Positions 1 to 8,362 of a stretch of DNA of 64,000 bases are shown in pieces (position 1 is the first letter of the stretch; the number at the start of each line of letters is the position of its first letter). The notes beneath the pieces are model-generated. The model worked only from the letters and a program-made list of their open reading frames with translations, did no database searches and was not told the DNA's origin. The stretch lies in the NCBI RefSeq assembly GCF_017377505.1, contig NZ_JAFREN010000007.1, forward strand, positions 17,363-81,362. The letters run 5' to 3'. The position numbers and the translations under genes were made by a program. The stretch comes from Enterococcus sp. DIV0212c (lineage in GTDB: Bacteria; Bacillota; Bacilli; Lactobacillales; Enterococcaceae).

Positions 1-1914
1 ACTATATTCTTTGATCCAACGCGGATGCCATTCATTAACATAAATATCAAAACACTCATAAATATATGCGATTCGTTCAAAGAATTGCAGTAAACTGACA
101 AATACGATCCGCTGAGAGGCTGTATATTTTTCCAACTCATCAACAAGCGATCGCTGCAATCTATTTTGAATTTCCTGCATCTCTGTTAAAAGAATCTCGA
201 TTTTTTGAATTGACGTCTCTCCGTTTAACGACAAATGATCAAATAATGGTTTCGTTAACAACACAGCTTCAGCAGTCCGCTGCTTAACATTTTTAAACAG
301 CTGGTTGATCTCATAAAACAAATCGCTAAATTCTTCAACTAAATCATTCAGTGCTTTAGAATAAATACGCAATAATCGCTGTACTTGTGTTTCTGATTCA
401 AATATTTGGTTCACCTGATCAAACAACTGATCTTCTTCTAAATACAGACTTGCCTGCTTTTTAAATGAAGCATAATTAAATTGACGATTAGCAATCTTTC
501 CAGCAATATCCGGCAAATGATGCGCTTCATCAATGATCAGATACGAGCTTTTAGGAAGAAGTGGGACTTCTCTAAGGGTTTCTTGTGCCAAAAAAGCATG
601 ATTAACAATCAATACATTACTTTGTTTAACTTTCTTATATAAAAATCGTACAAAATCTTCTTGATATAACGGATCTTGTTCGGATAAAAAATCGATACCA
701 CGATGAGCAACATCGCGCCAAAAAACGTGGTTAAAATTCGTTAATTGCAATTCATCAAGGTCACCAGTCTTTGTTTCTACTAGCCAAACTAGGACTCCCA
801 TTTGATACAATGCATATTGTTTTTGCTGGATTGGATTTTTCAGCGTAGCTTTAAACCGCTGTAAATCAATATAATGGCGATGACTTTTAATGATCGTTGC
901 TTGTAACGGTTTAGGACAAACCTGATTTGCTAGCGGAATATCTTTTTCAGTTAATTGATTTTGTAACACGATAGAAACTGTACTGATAATAACAGGGTTC
1001 TCTGGTGTTGCCAAATAACTCAACGGAAATAAATAGCCTAAGGTTTTTCCTGTTCCCGTAGCTGCCTCAATAAATAAATTTTTGTTCTCATCATTCGTAA
1101 AATGATCATAAACTAAATTCATCATCCGACTTTGCTCTGAACGATAGCCGATTTTTTCTGTGAAAACTTTTTCTTTGGCTTTCTTCTTTTGCGGAAAAAT
1201 CGATTTTCCATATAACTTTTCTTCGTATAGTGGAACTTCTTTTTTTCTCAAAGCAATTCCAGACACAACATGCTGGTCTTTTGCTAAAGGTTGAATCTCC
1301 TGCTTCATTTCTTTATATATATGATGAATATAAGAGCTCGTATCCATCCCTGTTTGCTGACTTAAACGGTCGATTACTTCCATTGTAATCAGCGGTAATC
1401 GTCGCATTTTTTCTTCAATCAACAGCAGAAGTTCAGCCGTCACCTGTGCATCGCTATCCGCTTGGTGAGGATTATCATGGATCAGTCCTAAACTTTCAGA
1501 CAAATCACCTAAACGGAAACTCTTTTCAGTCGGCAAGAAAATCTGAGCTAATTCGACTGTGTCAATTCCAAGTATTTTCAACTTAGGTGTGCCACATCGT
1601 ACCAACTCCTGCGTTAAAAAGGAATAATCAAAATAAATATTATGAGCAACAAAAACCGTATCAGCCAATAAATTATAAATTGTAAGTGCAACATCTTCAA
1701 AATAAGGTGCTTTTTGTACCCGTGCATTACTAATACCAGTAAGTTGCTGAATTTGTTTAGAAATAGCTTGATTGGGATTGATGTCAGTAGCAAAACGGGA
1801 AATAATCTCTCCTTTTTGAACCAGCACACAGCCGAATTGAATGATCCGGTCTACGCTCGGATCCGTTCCTGTTGTTTCTATATCAACGACTGCATAGGTC
1901 TGACTTTTATTCAT
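1..1914 (-). CDS. dinG: DinG-family exonuclease/helicase (C-terminus beyond window)
   Basis: The frame is open from an ATG at 1914 to the window edge, giving 638 residues of a protein usually about 900 long, so the C-terminal helicase half is missing here. Residues 1-170 form a DnaQ-like 3'-5' exonuclease domain: DIETTG near residue 11, a HNxxFD motif, and HQADSDA. A helicase domain follows, with Walker A ATGTGKT near residue 288 and a DEAH box (IDEAHH) near residue 461. This exonuclease-helicase fusion is the usual Firmicute DinG layout, with a role in DNA repair inferred from the family. A GGAAAGGTGGG ribosome site precedes the start. It appears to be transcribed alone, since a terminator separates it from the next minus-strand gene upstream. 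The ATP-binding and exonuclease motifs look intact. Confidence 0.93.
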   Translation of the reverse strand, partial: MNKSQTYAVVDIETTGTDPSVDRIIQFGCVLVQKGEIISRFATDINPNQAISKQIQQLTGISNARVQKAPYFEDVALTIYNLLADTVFVAHNIYFDYSFLTQELVRCGTPKLKILGIDTVELAQIFLPTEKSFRLGDLSESLGLIHDNPHQADSDAQVTAELLLLIEEKMRRLPLITMEVIDRLSQQTGMDTSSYIHHIYKEMKQEIQPLAKDQHVVSGIALRKKEVPLYEEKLYGKSIFPQKKKAKEKVFTEKIGYRSEQSRMMNLVYDHFTNDENKNLFIEAATGTGKTLGYLFPLSYLATPENPVIISTVSIVLQNQLTEKDIPLANQVCPKPLQATIIKSHRHYIDLQRFKATLKNPIQQKQYALYQMGVLVWLVETKTGDLDELQLTNFNHVFWRDVAHRGIDFLSEQDPLYQEDFVRFLYKKVKQSNVLIVNHAFLAQETLREVPLLPKSSYLIIDEAHHLPDIAGKIANRQFNYASFKKQASLYLEEDQLFDQVNQIFESETQVQRLLRIYSKALNDLVEEFSDLFYEINQLFKNVKQRTAEAVLLTKPLFDHLSLNGETSIQKIEILLTEMQEIQNRLQRSLVDELEKYTASQRIVFVSLLQFFERIAYIYECFDIYVNEWHPRWIKEYS

Positions 1915-2066
1915 TGACTTCCCACCTTTCCCCTATCCTTGAAAATTATACTACAAAATCAACTTTTTTTTTAGTGTTAGTTTGAAAGGTTGTAAGATGA
2001 AGGAGATTTAGTTGATTTTGTTCTATTTGTATTTCGAATTTGATTCTTTTTTTGATTAATAAAAAA

Positions 2067-2100
2067 GCAATCATTCACTTTTAGTTAGTAGAATGATTAC
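2067..2100 (-). terminator. Rho-independent terminator of the 2241-2717 gene
   Basis: Ten-base arms (gcaatcattc / gaatgattac) match at 9 of 10 positions around a 14-base loop. Read on the minus strand, the stem is followed by six T residues. It also separates the membrane-protein gene from dinG. Confidence 0.75.
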
Positions 2101-2125
2101 TTTTATTTTCTAAGATTTATCCTTT

Positions 2126-2224
2126 TCAGAATTTAAAACTCTGACCAATGGAAATTCCCCCAAGAACAGTTTTTGTTTTTTTATCACCATGACTAATTTC
2201 AATAAGCGTATCAGTTTGTTTAAT
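2126..2224 (-). pseudogene. Possible coding remnant, C-terminal tail of an unknown protein
   Basis: On the minus strand, 32 codons are open between two stops with no start codon or ribosome site. The peptide reads like real protein (TDTLIEIS, then GDKKTKTV, then GGISIGQSFKF) rather than random AT-rich translation. It lies just past the stop of the 158-residue membrane protein, in a region where other genes are decayed. I do not recognise the family. It could be chance. Confidence 0.25.
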
Positions 2225-2240
2225 TCATTTTTCTTAAATT

Positions 2241-2717
2241 TTAGTTACTTTTCTTGATAGCTACATACTTTTCACGAGCATCTATTGAATCTTGTTTCAT
2301 CGTTGGATAAGCCTTTTTTATGTCGTTCGCTGTAATAAAAAAGAAAATAATTGCTAAAATTTCTATAGGAAATACAAGTAGACTTATGAATCCCAAAGCG
2401 ATGAGACCCTTCCCTCCAGTTGAAATTCCGATAATCATTAAAATTACTAGTACTACTCCCAATGCATTCCCTACGTAAATTAGTACTGGAGCTATATACT
2501 TTCTTCTAGATACCAGTTTTAATTTACTCACACCAACATTCGCCAGAATAGTAAAAACAAGAATAATCGTCCCTATTGAGTTTTGATCCATTCCTAAAAA
2601 TGATGATACAAACAAAACTATAAGAGCAATTGGAATGGCTAAATAATAGCCATATGTCTGATACGGTCTACTTTTATCCTTCATTTCTTGTTTGACAACC
2701 TTTAAATTTTCTTTCAT
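2241..2717 (-). CDS. Small integral membrane protein, unknown function
   Basis: The protein has 158 residues. A short basic N-terminus is followed by four hydrophobic stretches at about residues 24-42, 46-66, 75-98 and 105-130, and then a charged cytoplasmic tail of about 28 residues. I see no enzymatic motif and do not recognise the family. The start is well supported: an AAGGAGG site lies about eight bases before the ATG. The gene ends at the terminator at 2067-2100. Upstream lie two very small membrane-peptide ORFs and a 131-residue unknown protein, all in the same direction, so the region may be a small accessory cluster. The real-gene call is strong but the function is open. Confidence 0.7.
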   Translation of the reverse strand: MKENLKVVKQEMKDKSRPYQTYGYYLAIPIALIVLFVSSFLGMDQNSIGTIILVFTILANVGVSKLKLVSRRKYIAPVLIYVGNALGVVLVILMIIGISTGGKGLIALGFISLLVFPIEILAIIFFFITANDIKKAYPTMKQDSIDAREKYVAIKKSN

Positions 2718-2951
2718 AATTTATATCCTCCTTGATTTTTAAACATATCTCTTTTTCGATACAAATCTGTACACATTTCTTGCTTTGTAGAACACAATTC
2801 ACGTTTTATTGATCTTTTTTTTGGACATTACTTATTTTTTCTAATTAAGCAACATCGAAATTATATATATTAAAAAATCTATTCCCATAGGCAAGAAAAA
2901 TACTCATGCCAGAAAAGGATCTTTTATTTTATAGTATGAAAGATATTTTTC

Positions 2952-3047
2952 TTACATTCGTTTAGAAAACTTATTCCTAAATATTATGACACCACTCACC
3001 CCTGATAATAAACAAGTGATACACACAGAACTTAAAAAGTCTGTCAT
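2952..3047 (-). CDS. Possible 31-residue membrane peptide
   Basis: The ORF encodes 31 residues: MTDFLSS, then a hydrophobic helix rich in V, I, L and G (about residues 7-23), then a basic tail (RNKFSKR). The size and the order of helix then positive tail resemble type I toxin peptides of Gram-positive bacteria, but the Fst consensus proline and tryptophan are absent. A GAAAGGAAG sequence lies upstream, though about 15 bases from the ATG, which is long. It sits in a 600-base stretch with no long ORF. It may be a real small gene or chance. Confidence 0.3.
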   Translation of the reverse strand: MTDFLSSVCITCLLSGVSGVIIFRNKFSKRM

Positions 3048-3119
3048 AACTTATTGTGCACTTCCTTTCTTTGTTATCAGTTTTGAAACACTCATTTGAG
3101 AACAATCTAAAAGTTTTTA

Positions 3120-3254
3120 TTATTTCTGATACTTTCCTTTAAGATAGACTGTAGTAAAAAAGAAAAGAACTGCTATCCCTAAATAATTTTCAATTTTTAT
3201 TAATAGAAGAAGAGTAACCAGAAATACAATTAGGAAACATAAATTTTCGATCAT
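3120..3254 (-). CDS. Possible 44-residue two-helix membrane peptide
   Basis: The ORF encodes 44 residues with two hydrophobic segments (about 4-19 and 26-37) separated by KIENY and a basic end (KGKYQK). A GAAAGGAT sequence lies about 12 bases before the ATG. It is in the same direction as, and 60 bases downstream of, the 3315-3710 gene, so it may be co-transcribed with it. No family is recognised. The composition supports a small membrane protein, but AT-rich DNA readily produces such ORFs. Confidence 0.35.
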   Translation of the reverse strand: MIENLCFLIVFLVTLLLLIKIENYLGIAVLFFFTTVYLKGKYQK

Positions 3255-3314
3255 TGCTAATTAAACTATCCTTTCTGATTCTTTTTAGGAATGCCTTCCG
3301 TATTCCGTAAATAG

Positions 3315-3710
3315 CTATTTAAACAAATAATTCTTCAACTTATCAAAGCAATTTATTTGCATTGCTTTATTTTCCTTACAGTCTTCATATTTTTCTTCCC
3401 ATTCTTTAAGTGATGGGCAATAAATAAAAGTAATAACAGGTATTCTTTTCCCCTTGTTATTCATCGCACAACGAGTCATATTATATTCATAAAATTTATT
3501 TTTCTTTGTTTTCCATGCAATCCTATCTTTTCCGTCGAATCTTAGAATCCAAACGACATCATTTCCTTCAATATGAGGAAAATAATCTTTTGCTATTAAC
3601 TCTTCAAAGAGTTCTAGAAATGTTTTTTTATTGCTTATTTTATATGTGCTTTTGTGACTTGTAATGTCATCACCCATACATACACTTTGCCTATCTATTA
3701 TAATATCCAT
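3315..3710 (-). CDS. Hypothetical soluble protein, 131 residues
   Basis: This soluble 131-residue protein has several aromatic residues (VVWILRF, FYEY) and ends in a charged helix (LKEWEEKYEDCKENKAM, then a short tail). There is no signal peptide or membrane segment. The start is supported by TAAGGAG six bases before the ATG. I do not recognise the family. Size and composition would suit a small immunity-type or phage accessory protein, but nothing nearby proves that. It is followed in the same direction by two small membrane-peptide ORFs and a membrane protein. Confidence 0.6.
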   Translation of the reverse strand: MDIIIDRQSVCMGDDITSHKSTYKISNKKTFLELFEELIAKDYFPHIEGNDVVWILRFDGKDRIAWKTKKNKFYEYNMTRCAMNNKGKRIPVITFIYCPSLKEWEEKYEDCKENKAMQINCFDKLKNYLFK

Positions 3711-3890
3711 ATTGGCTCCTTATTTATTCAGCCCATTTTTCCCTTCCAAAAGTAAAAATAGGCGGATTTTCAGGAAGTTTTTTTAGAGTAAAAATATATT
3801 AATATGAACGTATGAACTCTTAGAAATGTTGTGAAGTTTAGCGCTATTTTAATTGTTGTGTTTGGGCTCCACAAATCAATCCTATAGGTT

Positions 3891-3935
3891 AATCGAAAAA
3901 AGAACCTCCCATTAACAGCGATTCTTTTTTCGATT
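3891..3935. repeat. Fourteen-base perfect inverted repeat
   Basis: The arms aatcgaaaaaagaa (3891-3904) and ttcttttttcgatt (3922-3935) are perfectly complementary around a 17-base loop. A further aaatcaat / attgattt pair flanks the stem, with a bulge on the left. It lies in a 290-base gap between the 131-residue gene and the YdeI-like gene. It may end transcription of the YdeI-like gene, but there is no clean T-run beyond the stem on either strand. Confidence 0.5.
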
Positions 3936-3998
3936 GATTTGGTGCTCAGCATAATCTCTTACAGACCTTTTCTGCGACAATAAAGTAAAATGAAAAAT

Positions 3999-4556
3999 CT
4001 AAGGTCTTAACATTTCTCCATCTTCCCAGGAAACAATTAATCGGTTTAATCTTCTTAGCCTCGTTTCTTCTTTTTTAGCACTCATTATCCACCAAATAGA
4101 ATCTCTTCTATAAGAAGGCGAAAGTTGATTGAAAAATTCCCAAGAACTTGGATTTTTTCTAATTTTAACCTCATATTTTTTCACTAGAGCAACATTCCTA
4201 TGGACTAAAGAATAACCTGCTTGATCATTTCTTTGATTGAAAACAGCCAATCCCTCAGGCCTCATTTGATGGAGTTCTATGAGTTTATACACCTTTTGCA
4301 CATTCACTTTACTCCAGAGGCTATTAGGCTTACGTGGAGTAAAACGAATTTTATAGCTATCTTCATCTACTGTTTTCCGTATCCCATCAATCCAACCAAA
4401 CGACAGTGCACAATCTACCGATTCAGGCCAAGTAAGACTTACTTTGTTAGTTTTTTTCTTAAAAAAAACGACCCAAATTTCACTAGCTGTTTGGTGATGA
4501 ATAGTCAACCAATCAATAAATTCTGTTTGATTACTAAAAAATAGAACTTCACTCAT
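3999..4556 (-). CDS. YdeI/OmdA-family protein
   Basis: The protein resembles the YdeI/OmpD-associated (OmdA) family. The N-terminal part has the typical WLxxHHxxxxEIWVVFFKK pattern and ESVDCALSFGWIDG. It continues with PRKPNSLWSKVN and ends with a conserved RRDSIWWIMSAKKEETRxRR segment. The family is linked to peptide resistance by name only, and its biochemical role is not established. I place the start at 4556, where ATGA overlaps the stop of the hydrolase gene. An in-frame ATG at 4568 would add four residues. The gene is therefore coupled to the broken hydrolase gene and probably depended on the same transcript. Confidence 0.8.
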   Translation of the reverse strand: MSEVLFFSNQTEFIDWLTIHHQTASEIWVVFFKKKTNKVSLTWPESVDCALSFGWIDGIRKTVDEDSYKIRFTPRKPNSLWSKVNVQKVYKLIELHQMRPEGLAVFNQRNDQAGYSLVHRNVALVKKYEVKIRKNPSSWEFFNQLSPSYRRDSIWWIMSAKKEETRLRRLNRLIVSWEDGEMLRP

Positions 4557-5482
4557 TTTTTCAGCCATTCTAAAATTATTTGATTGAGCTCAACTGGTCT
4601 TTCTTCTTGAATCCAATGACCAGCATTTAAACTCTTAATGTCTATATTAGGGACAAAATCTTTGATGTTTGGAAGTGGCGGAATAACATCTTTCTCGCCG
4701 TAAACCATCAATGTTGGCTGATGAAGAATAGGAGATACATCAGCTAATAAATGCCAATTACGATTTAAATTTCTGTACCAATTGATGCTTGGAGTAAAAC
4801 CTGTTTTATTGAAGCCTGAAATATAAACAGCAAGATCCTCGTCGCTCATAACAGGCTCACCTAATGGTTTGGTTGCTCTAGCTAAATGAATCATTTCCAT
4901 TCCTTCACCAGGACCTTGTGTCGGCGCATTTTTTCGATATAAGTTATGAAGAAATTGTGAGGCATTTTCGTCCAATATGGCATCTGCAACACCTGGTTTT
5001 TTGTTGAAATGAACAAAATAGTAATCATCTCCAAAAAATTCTTCCATAAAATCAATCCAAGGTTTCTCTCCACGAACTTGATAGGGCAAGCATAAGTTAA
5101 TCATTTTACGAACACGTTCTGGATGTAGCAAAGCCATACTCCAAACAACGCTTGCACCCCAATCATGCCCCATAAAAATAGCATCTTTGTATTGGTAGTG
5201 ATCCAAAAGAGCAACAAGATCACCCGTTAAATGTTCAATATCATATTGTGTGACTTCTTTTGGACAAGAAGACCCTCCATACCCGCGTTGATTAGGAATA
5301 ATCACGTGATAACCTGCTTCTACAAGAGGTGTCACTTGATATAAGAAAAGGCATGTTCTGGCCATCCGTGACAGAGAACGATAGGTTGCCCCACATTTTT
5401 TTGTCCAGCTTCAAAAACCTCTAGCTCTACACCGTTAACTAAGATAAGTGTTGATGTTGGAAATTCATAATTGTTTGTCATT
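4553..5482 (-). pseudogene. Epoxide-hydrolase-like alpha/beta hydrolase, frameshifted
   Basis: A well-placed start at 5482 (AGGAGG seven bases upstream) opens a frame reading MTNNYEFPTS through HGWPEHAFSY and then hits TGA. The rest of the protein continues in another frame from YQVTPLVEAGYH onward. Family members carry about two more residues at the junction (HAFSWRYQV type), so a loss of about four bases near 5341-5347 fits. Downstream features are intact: NQRGYGG, the nucleophile motif GHDWG (Asp type, as in epoxide hydrolases and dehalogenases), and the C-terminal GHW histidine. The ATG at 5365 has no ribosome site, so a functional short form is unlikely. The lesion may be a real mutation or a sequencing error. 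Confidence 0.82.
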
Positions 5483-5505
5483 TTATATCCTCCTAATTTT
5501 TTAAA

Positions 5506-5617
5506 GCTGAGCAGGATCGTTCAGTTCTGACAGAAAAATAGGAAAATCTGTAGGTGACGATTTTTGTCACAAGCGGATTTCATTTTTTTCCGAAGACCTA
5601 TTCTGCGGAGCTAGATA
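5506..5617. repeat. Dispersed intergenic element, copy A
   Basis: This is one of three related intergenic copies (others at 20521-20600 and 57615-57716). Shared parts are a GACAGAAAAATAGGAA-type block next to the downstream gene and a TTTTTCCGAAGAC..GGAGCTAGA block at the far side, with a variable hairpin between (here GTGAC / GTCAC). It lies between the WYL regulator and the hydrolase gene. Confidence 0.6.
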
Positions 5618-5694
5618 ATTAAAATAAAAGTCTCTTACAAGAACAATATTATCATGGAGGTTTGACAACAGTCTGTCAGGTTTGAGAAACGCAC

Positions 5695-6624
5695 TTAATG
5701 ATATTTTTCAGCCATCAATTTGAGTTTGGTAGCCATTTTTTGGCGCAGTTCTTTTGGTGCTAAGATCTCTATATGTTCTCCAAAACTAAATATGAGAGAG
5801 AACAACCATTCTTTTTCGGGGAATGTAGCAGTAACAAGAAGTTCACCTGTCTCTAAAACTACAATATCTTCTTTATTAAAAACATCCTCCACACGGGACT
5901 TCATTTTAGGGGAAACTTTCAAAACAATCGTTGTCATGGTTGTTTGCTCATTTAATAATGTCATAATCTCGTGATAGGATTTTTCTCGACGTTCAAATGA
6001 TTGGTTTTCAATGTGAAAATCACTTATACGAGAAACTCTAAATATTCTGAATTCTTCTTTTAACAGACAATAAGCAAATAAATACCAAGTATAATTTTTA
6101 AATACGAGGGACATAGGCTCAACTTGTCTTTTGCTGACGATATTATCATAATTTCTGTAGTCAATCGTTAGTAAATTAGTTTGGGTAATAGCTTTCCTTA
6201 GTGTCTTAACTAATGCTTTATGCTCTGGAGAATCTCCATAAGGATGGAGATCAATGATGATTTGTTCCATATGTAGCTTTAGATAATCTTCCTTATTTTC
6301 AGGAATGATATTTTTTAGTTTTTCTATGGATGATTCTAGTTCAATATCGTCAACTGTGGAATTAATATCCTTGAGAACAGAAAGAAGTGAAGCCAAGTTG
6401 TTAAGAGTCAGTACTTGATGATTTAATTTATAACTCTCATAAATGCTGAATCCTCCATTGTTTCCAGAATGAGAAATGATGGGAATGCCAGCTAGATTGA
6501 TTGTTTCGATATCTCGGTAAATAGTCCGAACCGACACTTCAAATTTTTCAGCCAATTCATTTGCTGTTATACGATTTCTATTCAGTAACATCACAATAAT
6601 GGTTAGCATACGCTCTATTTTCAT
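5695..6624 (-). CDS. YafY-type HTH/WYL transcriptional regulator
   Basis: The 309-residue protein has an N-terminal DeoR-like winged helix (residues 1-60, ANELAEKFEVSVRTIYRDIE) and a central WYL domain (about 150-215), with YTWYLFAYC followed by FRIFRVSRI, the usual effector-binding signature. The C-terminal WCX-like part ends near residue 305. Such regulators often control the next genes or respond to nucleotide-like ligands. Here the hydrolase and YdeI-like genes lie downstream in the same direction, about 210 bases away beyond a dispersed repeat, and are plausible targets by position only. The protein looks complete. Confidence 0.88.
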   Translation of the reverse strand: MKIERMLTIIVMLLNRNRITANELAEKFEVSVRTIYRDIETINLAGIPIISHSGNNGGFSIYESYKLNHQVLTLNNLASLLSVLKDINSTVDDIELESSIEKLKNIIPENKEDYLKLHMEQIIIDLHPYGDSPEHKALVKTLRKAITQTNLLTIDYRNYDNIVSKRQVEPMSLVFKNYTWYLFAYCLLKEEFRIFRVSRISDFHIENQSFERREKSYHEIMTLLNEQTTMTTIVLKVSPKMKSRVEDVFNKEDIVVLETGELLVTATFPEKEWLFSLIFSFGEHIEILAPKELRQKMATKLKLMAEKYH

Positions 6625-6840
6625 CTTGTTCTCCTTAAAAATGTACTTCTTTTATGTAGTAAGAGCAATCAATCAAATGTTTTGTTTTAGAGTTGTTAGG
6701 ATTCTTCTTGGTTGTCTTAAAGGTTCTATACGGATTTTATACAACAACTATTTTAAATAATTTTATATAAGTTTCGAAGCTACCTATATCGTTGCACCCG
6801 TAAGTGGAAAACTCAGTAAGATTAATATAACACTTTTAAA

Positions 6841-6958
6841 GCTTCTGTTGCAAAGCTTTTCAAAAAAAGGTATAAATTGAGTTATCGCTATATTTTAGAA
6901 ATCCTTCGTGAACGAAGAAGTGCTCGATTTTATTCGATTGATACGTTTAAGTTTTGAT
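6841..6958 (+). mobile_element. Decayed IS6-family (IS1216-like) fragment
   Basis: The sequence gcttctgttgcaaag at 6841 matches the IS1216/IS6 terminal repeat core (GGTTCTGTTGCAAAG from memory) with one change. About 30 bases further, the plus strand encodes YKLSYRYILEILRERR, which matches the LSYRDVxEILRERG helix near the N-terminus of IS6-family transposases. The frame then diverges and stops at 6958. The distance from repeat to helix is too short for an intact element, so an internal deletion is inferred. No other end is visible nearby. Confidence 0.6.
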
Positions 6959-6969
6959 AAAAAAAGCAA

Positions 6970-6997
6970 AAAGGACAATCAATTAAGACTATCCTTT
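6970..6997 (-). terminator. Terminator of the 7025-7411 lipoprotein gene
   Basis: Eleven-base arms (aaaggacaatc / gactatccttt, 9 of 11 paired) flank a six-base loop. On the minus strand the stem runs into a T-rich tract. It lies 28 bases past the lipoprotein stop codon. Confidence 0.75.
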
Positions 6998-7024
6998 CTG
7001 TTTTATTTTGTTCACTTTTGAACA

Positions 7025-7411
7025 TTAATTCAAAAAGCCACCATGAATAATTTTAAACCTATCTTCCTCTTTTTCTAAAATCCAATAAAAATTTTTATAA
7101 ACCGATAACGGAGATAATGAACCTGAAAATAGGTTTGTTCTGATATCAGAATCTAAAACAATTAGATCTTTTTTTAGGTCAACTGAATAATCTTTAAGAA
7201 CTCTATCCGATGTTTCTTGATTAAATGTCAAAACTATTGGTCTACCAACAGATAAAAACTCTTCATACTCTTTTTCCAGTACAGATATGGCATTTTCTAT
7301 ATCTTTTTTTGAGTAATCATCTGATTTCCCTATATTCTTTTCTATTGAAAAAGAACAAGCCGTTAAAATTATAAGTGGGAACAATAAAAATATCCGTTTT
7401 ATATGATTCAT
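7025..7411 (-). CDS. Small lipoprotein, unknown function
   Basis: The protein has 128 residues. An N-terminal basic-hydrophobic signal peptide ends in a lipobox (LTAC, Cys near residue 19), which predicts lipid anchoring at the outer face of the membrane. The mature part begins with a charged helix (YSKKDIENAISVLEKEYEEF) and then short beta-like stretches (RPIVLTFNQE, KDLIVLDSD). It ends with WILEKEEDRFKIIHGGFLN. The overall pattern resembles DUF4829-like small lipoproteins, but the family assignment is only a suggestion. It sits between an IS6 remnant and a truncated VOC gene, inside a decayed stretch, though its own frame is intact. Confidence 0.72.
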   Translation of the reverse strand: MNHIKRIFLLFPLIILTACSFSIEKNIGKSDDYSKKDIENAISVLEKEYEEFLSVGRPIVLTFNQETSDRVLKDYSVDLKKDLIVLDSDIRTNLFSGSLSPLSVYKNFYWILEKEEDRFKIIHGGFLN

Positions 7412-7488
7412 AGATTATATCCTATCATAACAAAACCTTCACCCTTTTATTGTTAATACGAATTGTACTAATAATAAACAACTACCAT

Positions 7489-7569
7489 CTATATTACAAT
7501 ATATTTTTTCATAATTGCTTCATCGTAATCATCAACTATTAATGCGATGTGGACTATAGATTGTTTCAT
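7489..7569 (-). pseudogene. Truncated VOC-family (glyoxalase-like) gene start
   Basis: An AAAGGAG ribosome site precedes an ATG at 7569. The first 19 codons read MKQSIVHIALIVDDYDEAI, the typical opening of VOC-superfamily proteins (normally followed by the FYxxxL segment). Here the frame instead ends after seven unrelated residues at a TAG. The remaining 100 or more codons are not present downstream. This is the 5' end of a deleted gene that kept its translation start. Confidence 0.7.
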
Positions 7570-7636
7570 AAAAAAGCTCCTTTTCAGTTTAAAATTTTCT
7601 GATTCATTCTTTTAAGCTGATCCGTTTTCCTAAGCT

Positions 7637-8362
7637 CTATTTTGATTTTTTACTAGAATTTTGTAATGCATCAAACAGGGTTTTAAATTGCCCTTTAAAC
7701 GTCATTGTTTGCTCAAAAATGTCTTCTCCATCGTTTAACATTTTGACAGTAACCCAACCAAGCGTTTCTGTAATCGTGCTGGCAACAGTCGCATTGATGG
7801 CAGCACCGGCAACTGTTCCTACTCCGGGAATAAATTTTATTATATTGCCCACTGCACTTTTGCCTAATCCAACAACGACAATTTCTTTTCCTATACTTTT
7901 GCCCATACTTTCAGACCAAGATTGTCCAAATATTTTATGCAAACGAGCCATCATTGTTAACTGAATAGGAACAAGCAGAAATGCATCTGAAAAAGGAATT
8001 GGTGAACAACCTACGATTGCAGCTGTTAAGGATGCTGCATGTACCGTTTTGTGGCATTTTTTTCGTGTATCATCATCTACACCTGCCAAAAATTCATCGA
8101 AGATACTACCGAATTGATTTTTACTTTTAGCCATGATTTTTTCAGCACGTTCTTTTGATTTTCCATAACTGTTAAGGATAATTGATGATGTTTTCTCAGG
8201 AAATTTTTTTATTACTTCAGAGAAAAATGATTCAAATTCTTTTTCATCTGCTTCATTGTCCATATTTACGCTCTTGTTTTCTTTTAGTTTGTCACTTTTT
8301 CCAGCTTTTTTTAAGGGTGATTTTTTTTCGTCTGCAGTTTTTTTCTTAAAAAATTTCTTCAT
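7637..8362 (-). CDS. DUF697-domain protein
   Basis: The protein has about 241 residues. The first 45 are very lysine-rich and probably disordered. A DUF697 (YcjF/GTPase-associated) domain follows: HAASLTAAIVGCSPIPFSDAF near residues 105-125, then a helical region with two hydrophobic glycine-rich segments (VVVGLGKSAVG, then FIPGVGTVAGAAINATVAS). Members associate with membranes and often with GTPases; no GTPase is adjacent here. I choose the ATG at 8362 rather than the GTG at 8377, because GGAGG lies seven bases before 8362 and would fall inside the longer version. It appears to be a single-gene unit. Confidence 0.8.
   Translation of the reverse strand: MKKFFKKKTADEKKSPLKKAGKSDKLKENKSVNMDNEADEKEFESFFSEVIKKFPEKTSSIILNSYGKSKERAEKIMAKSKNQFGSIFDEFLAGVDDDTRKKCHKTVHAASLTAAIVGCSPIPFSDAFLLVPIQLTMMARLHKIFGQSWSESMGKSIGKEIVVVGLGKSAVGNIIKFIPGVGTVAGAAINATVASTITETLGWVTVKMLNDGEDIFEQTMTFKGQFKTLFDALQNSSKKSK

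Noticed and set aside
3770..3952. 60-codon minus-strand ORF in the gap before the YdeI-like gene
   Set aside because: It spans the inverted repeat 3891-3935, has no ribosome site, and its composition looks like translated AT-rich intergenic DNA.
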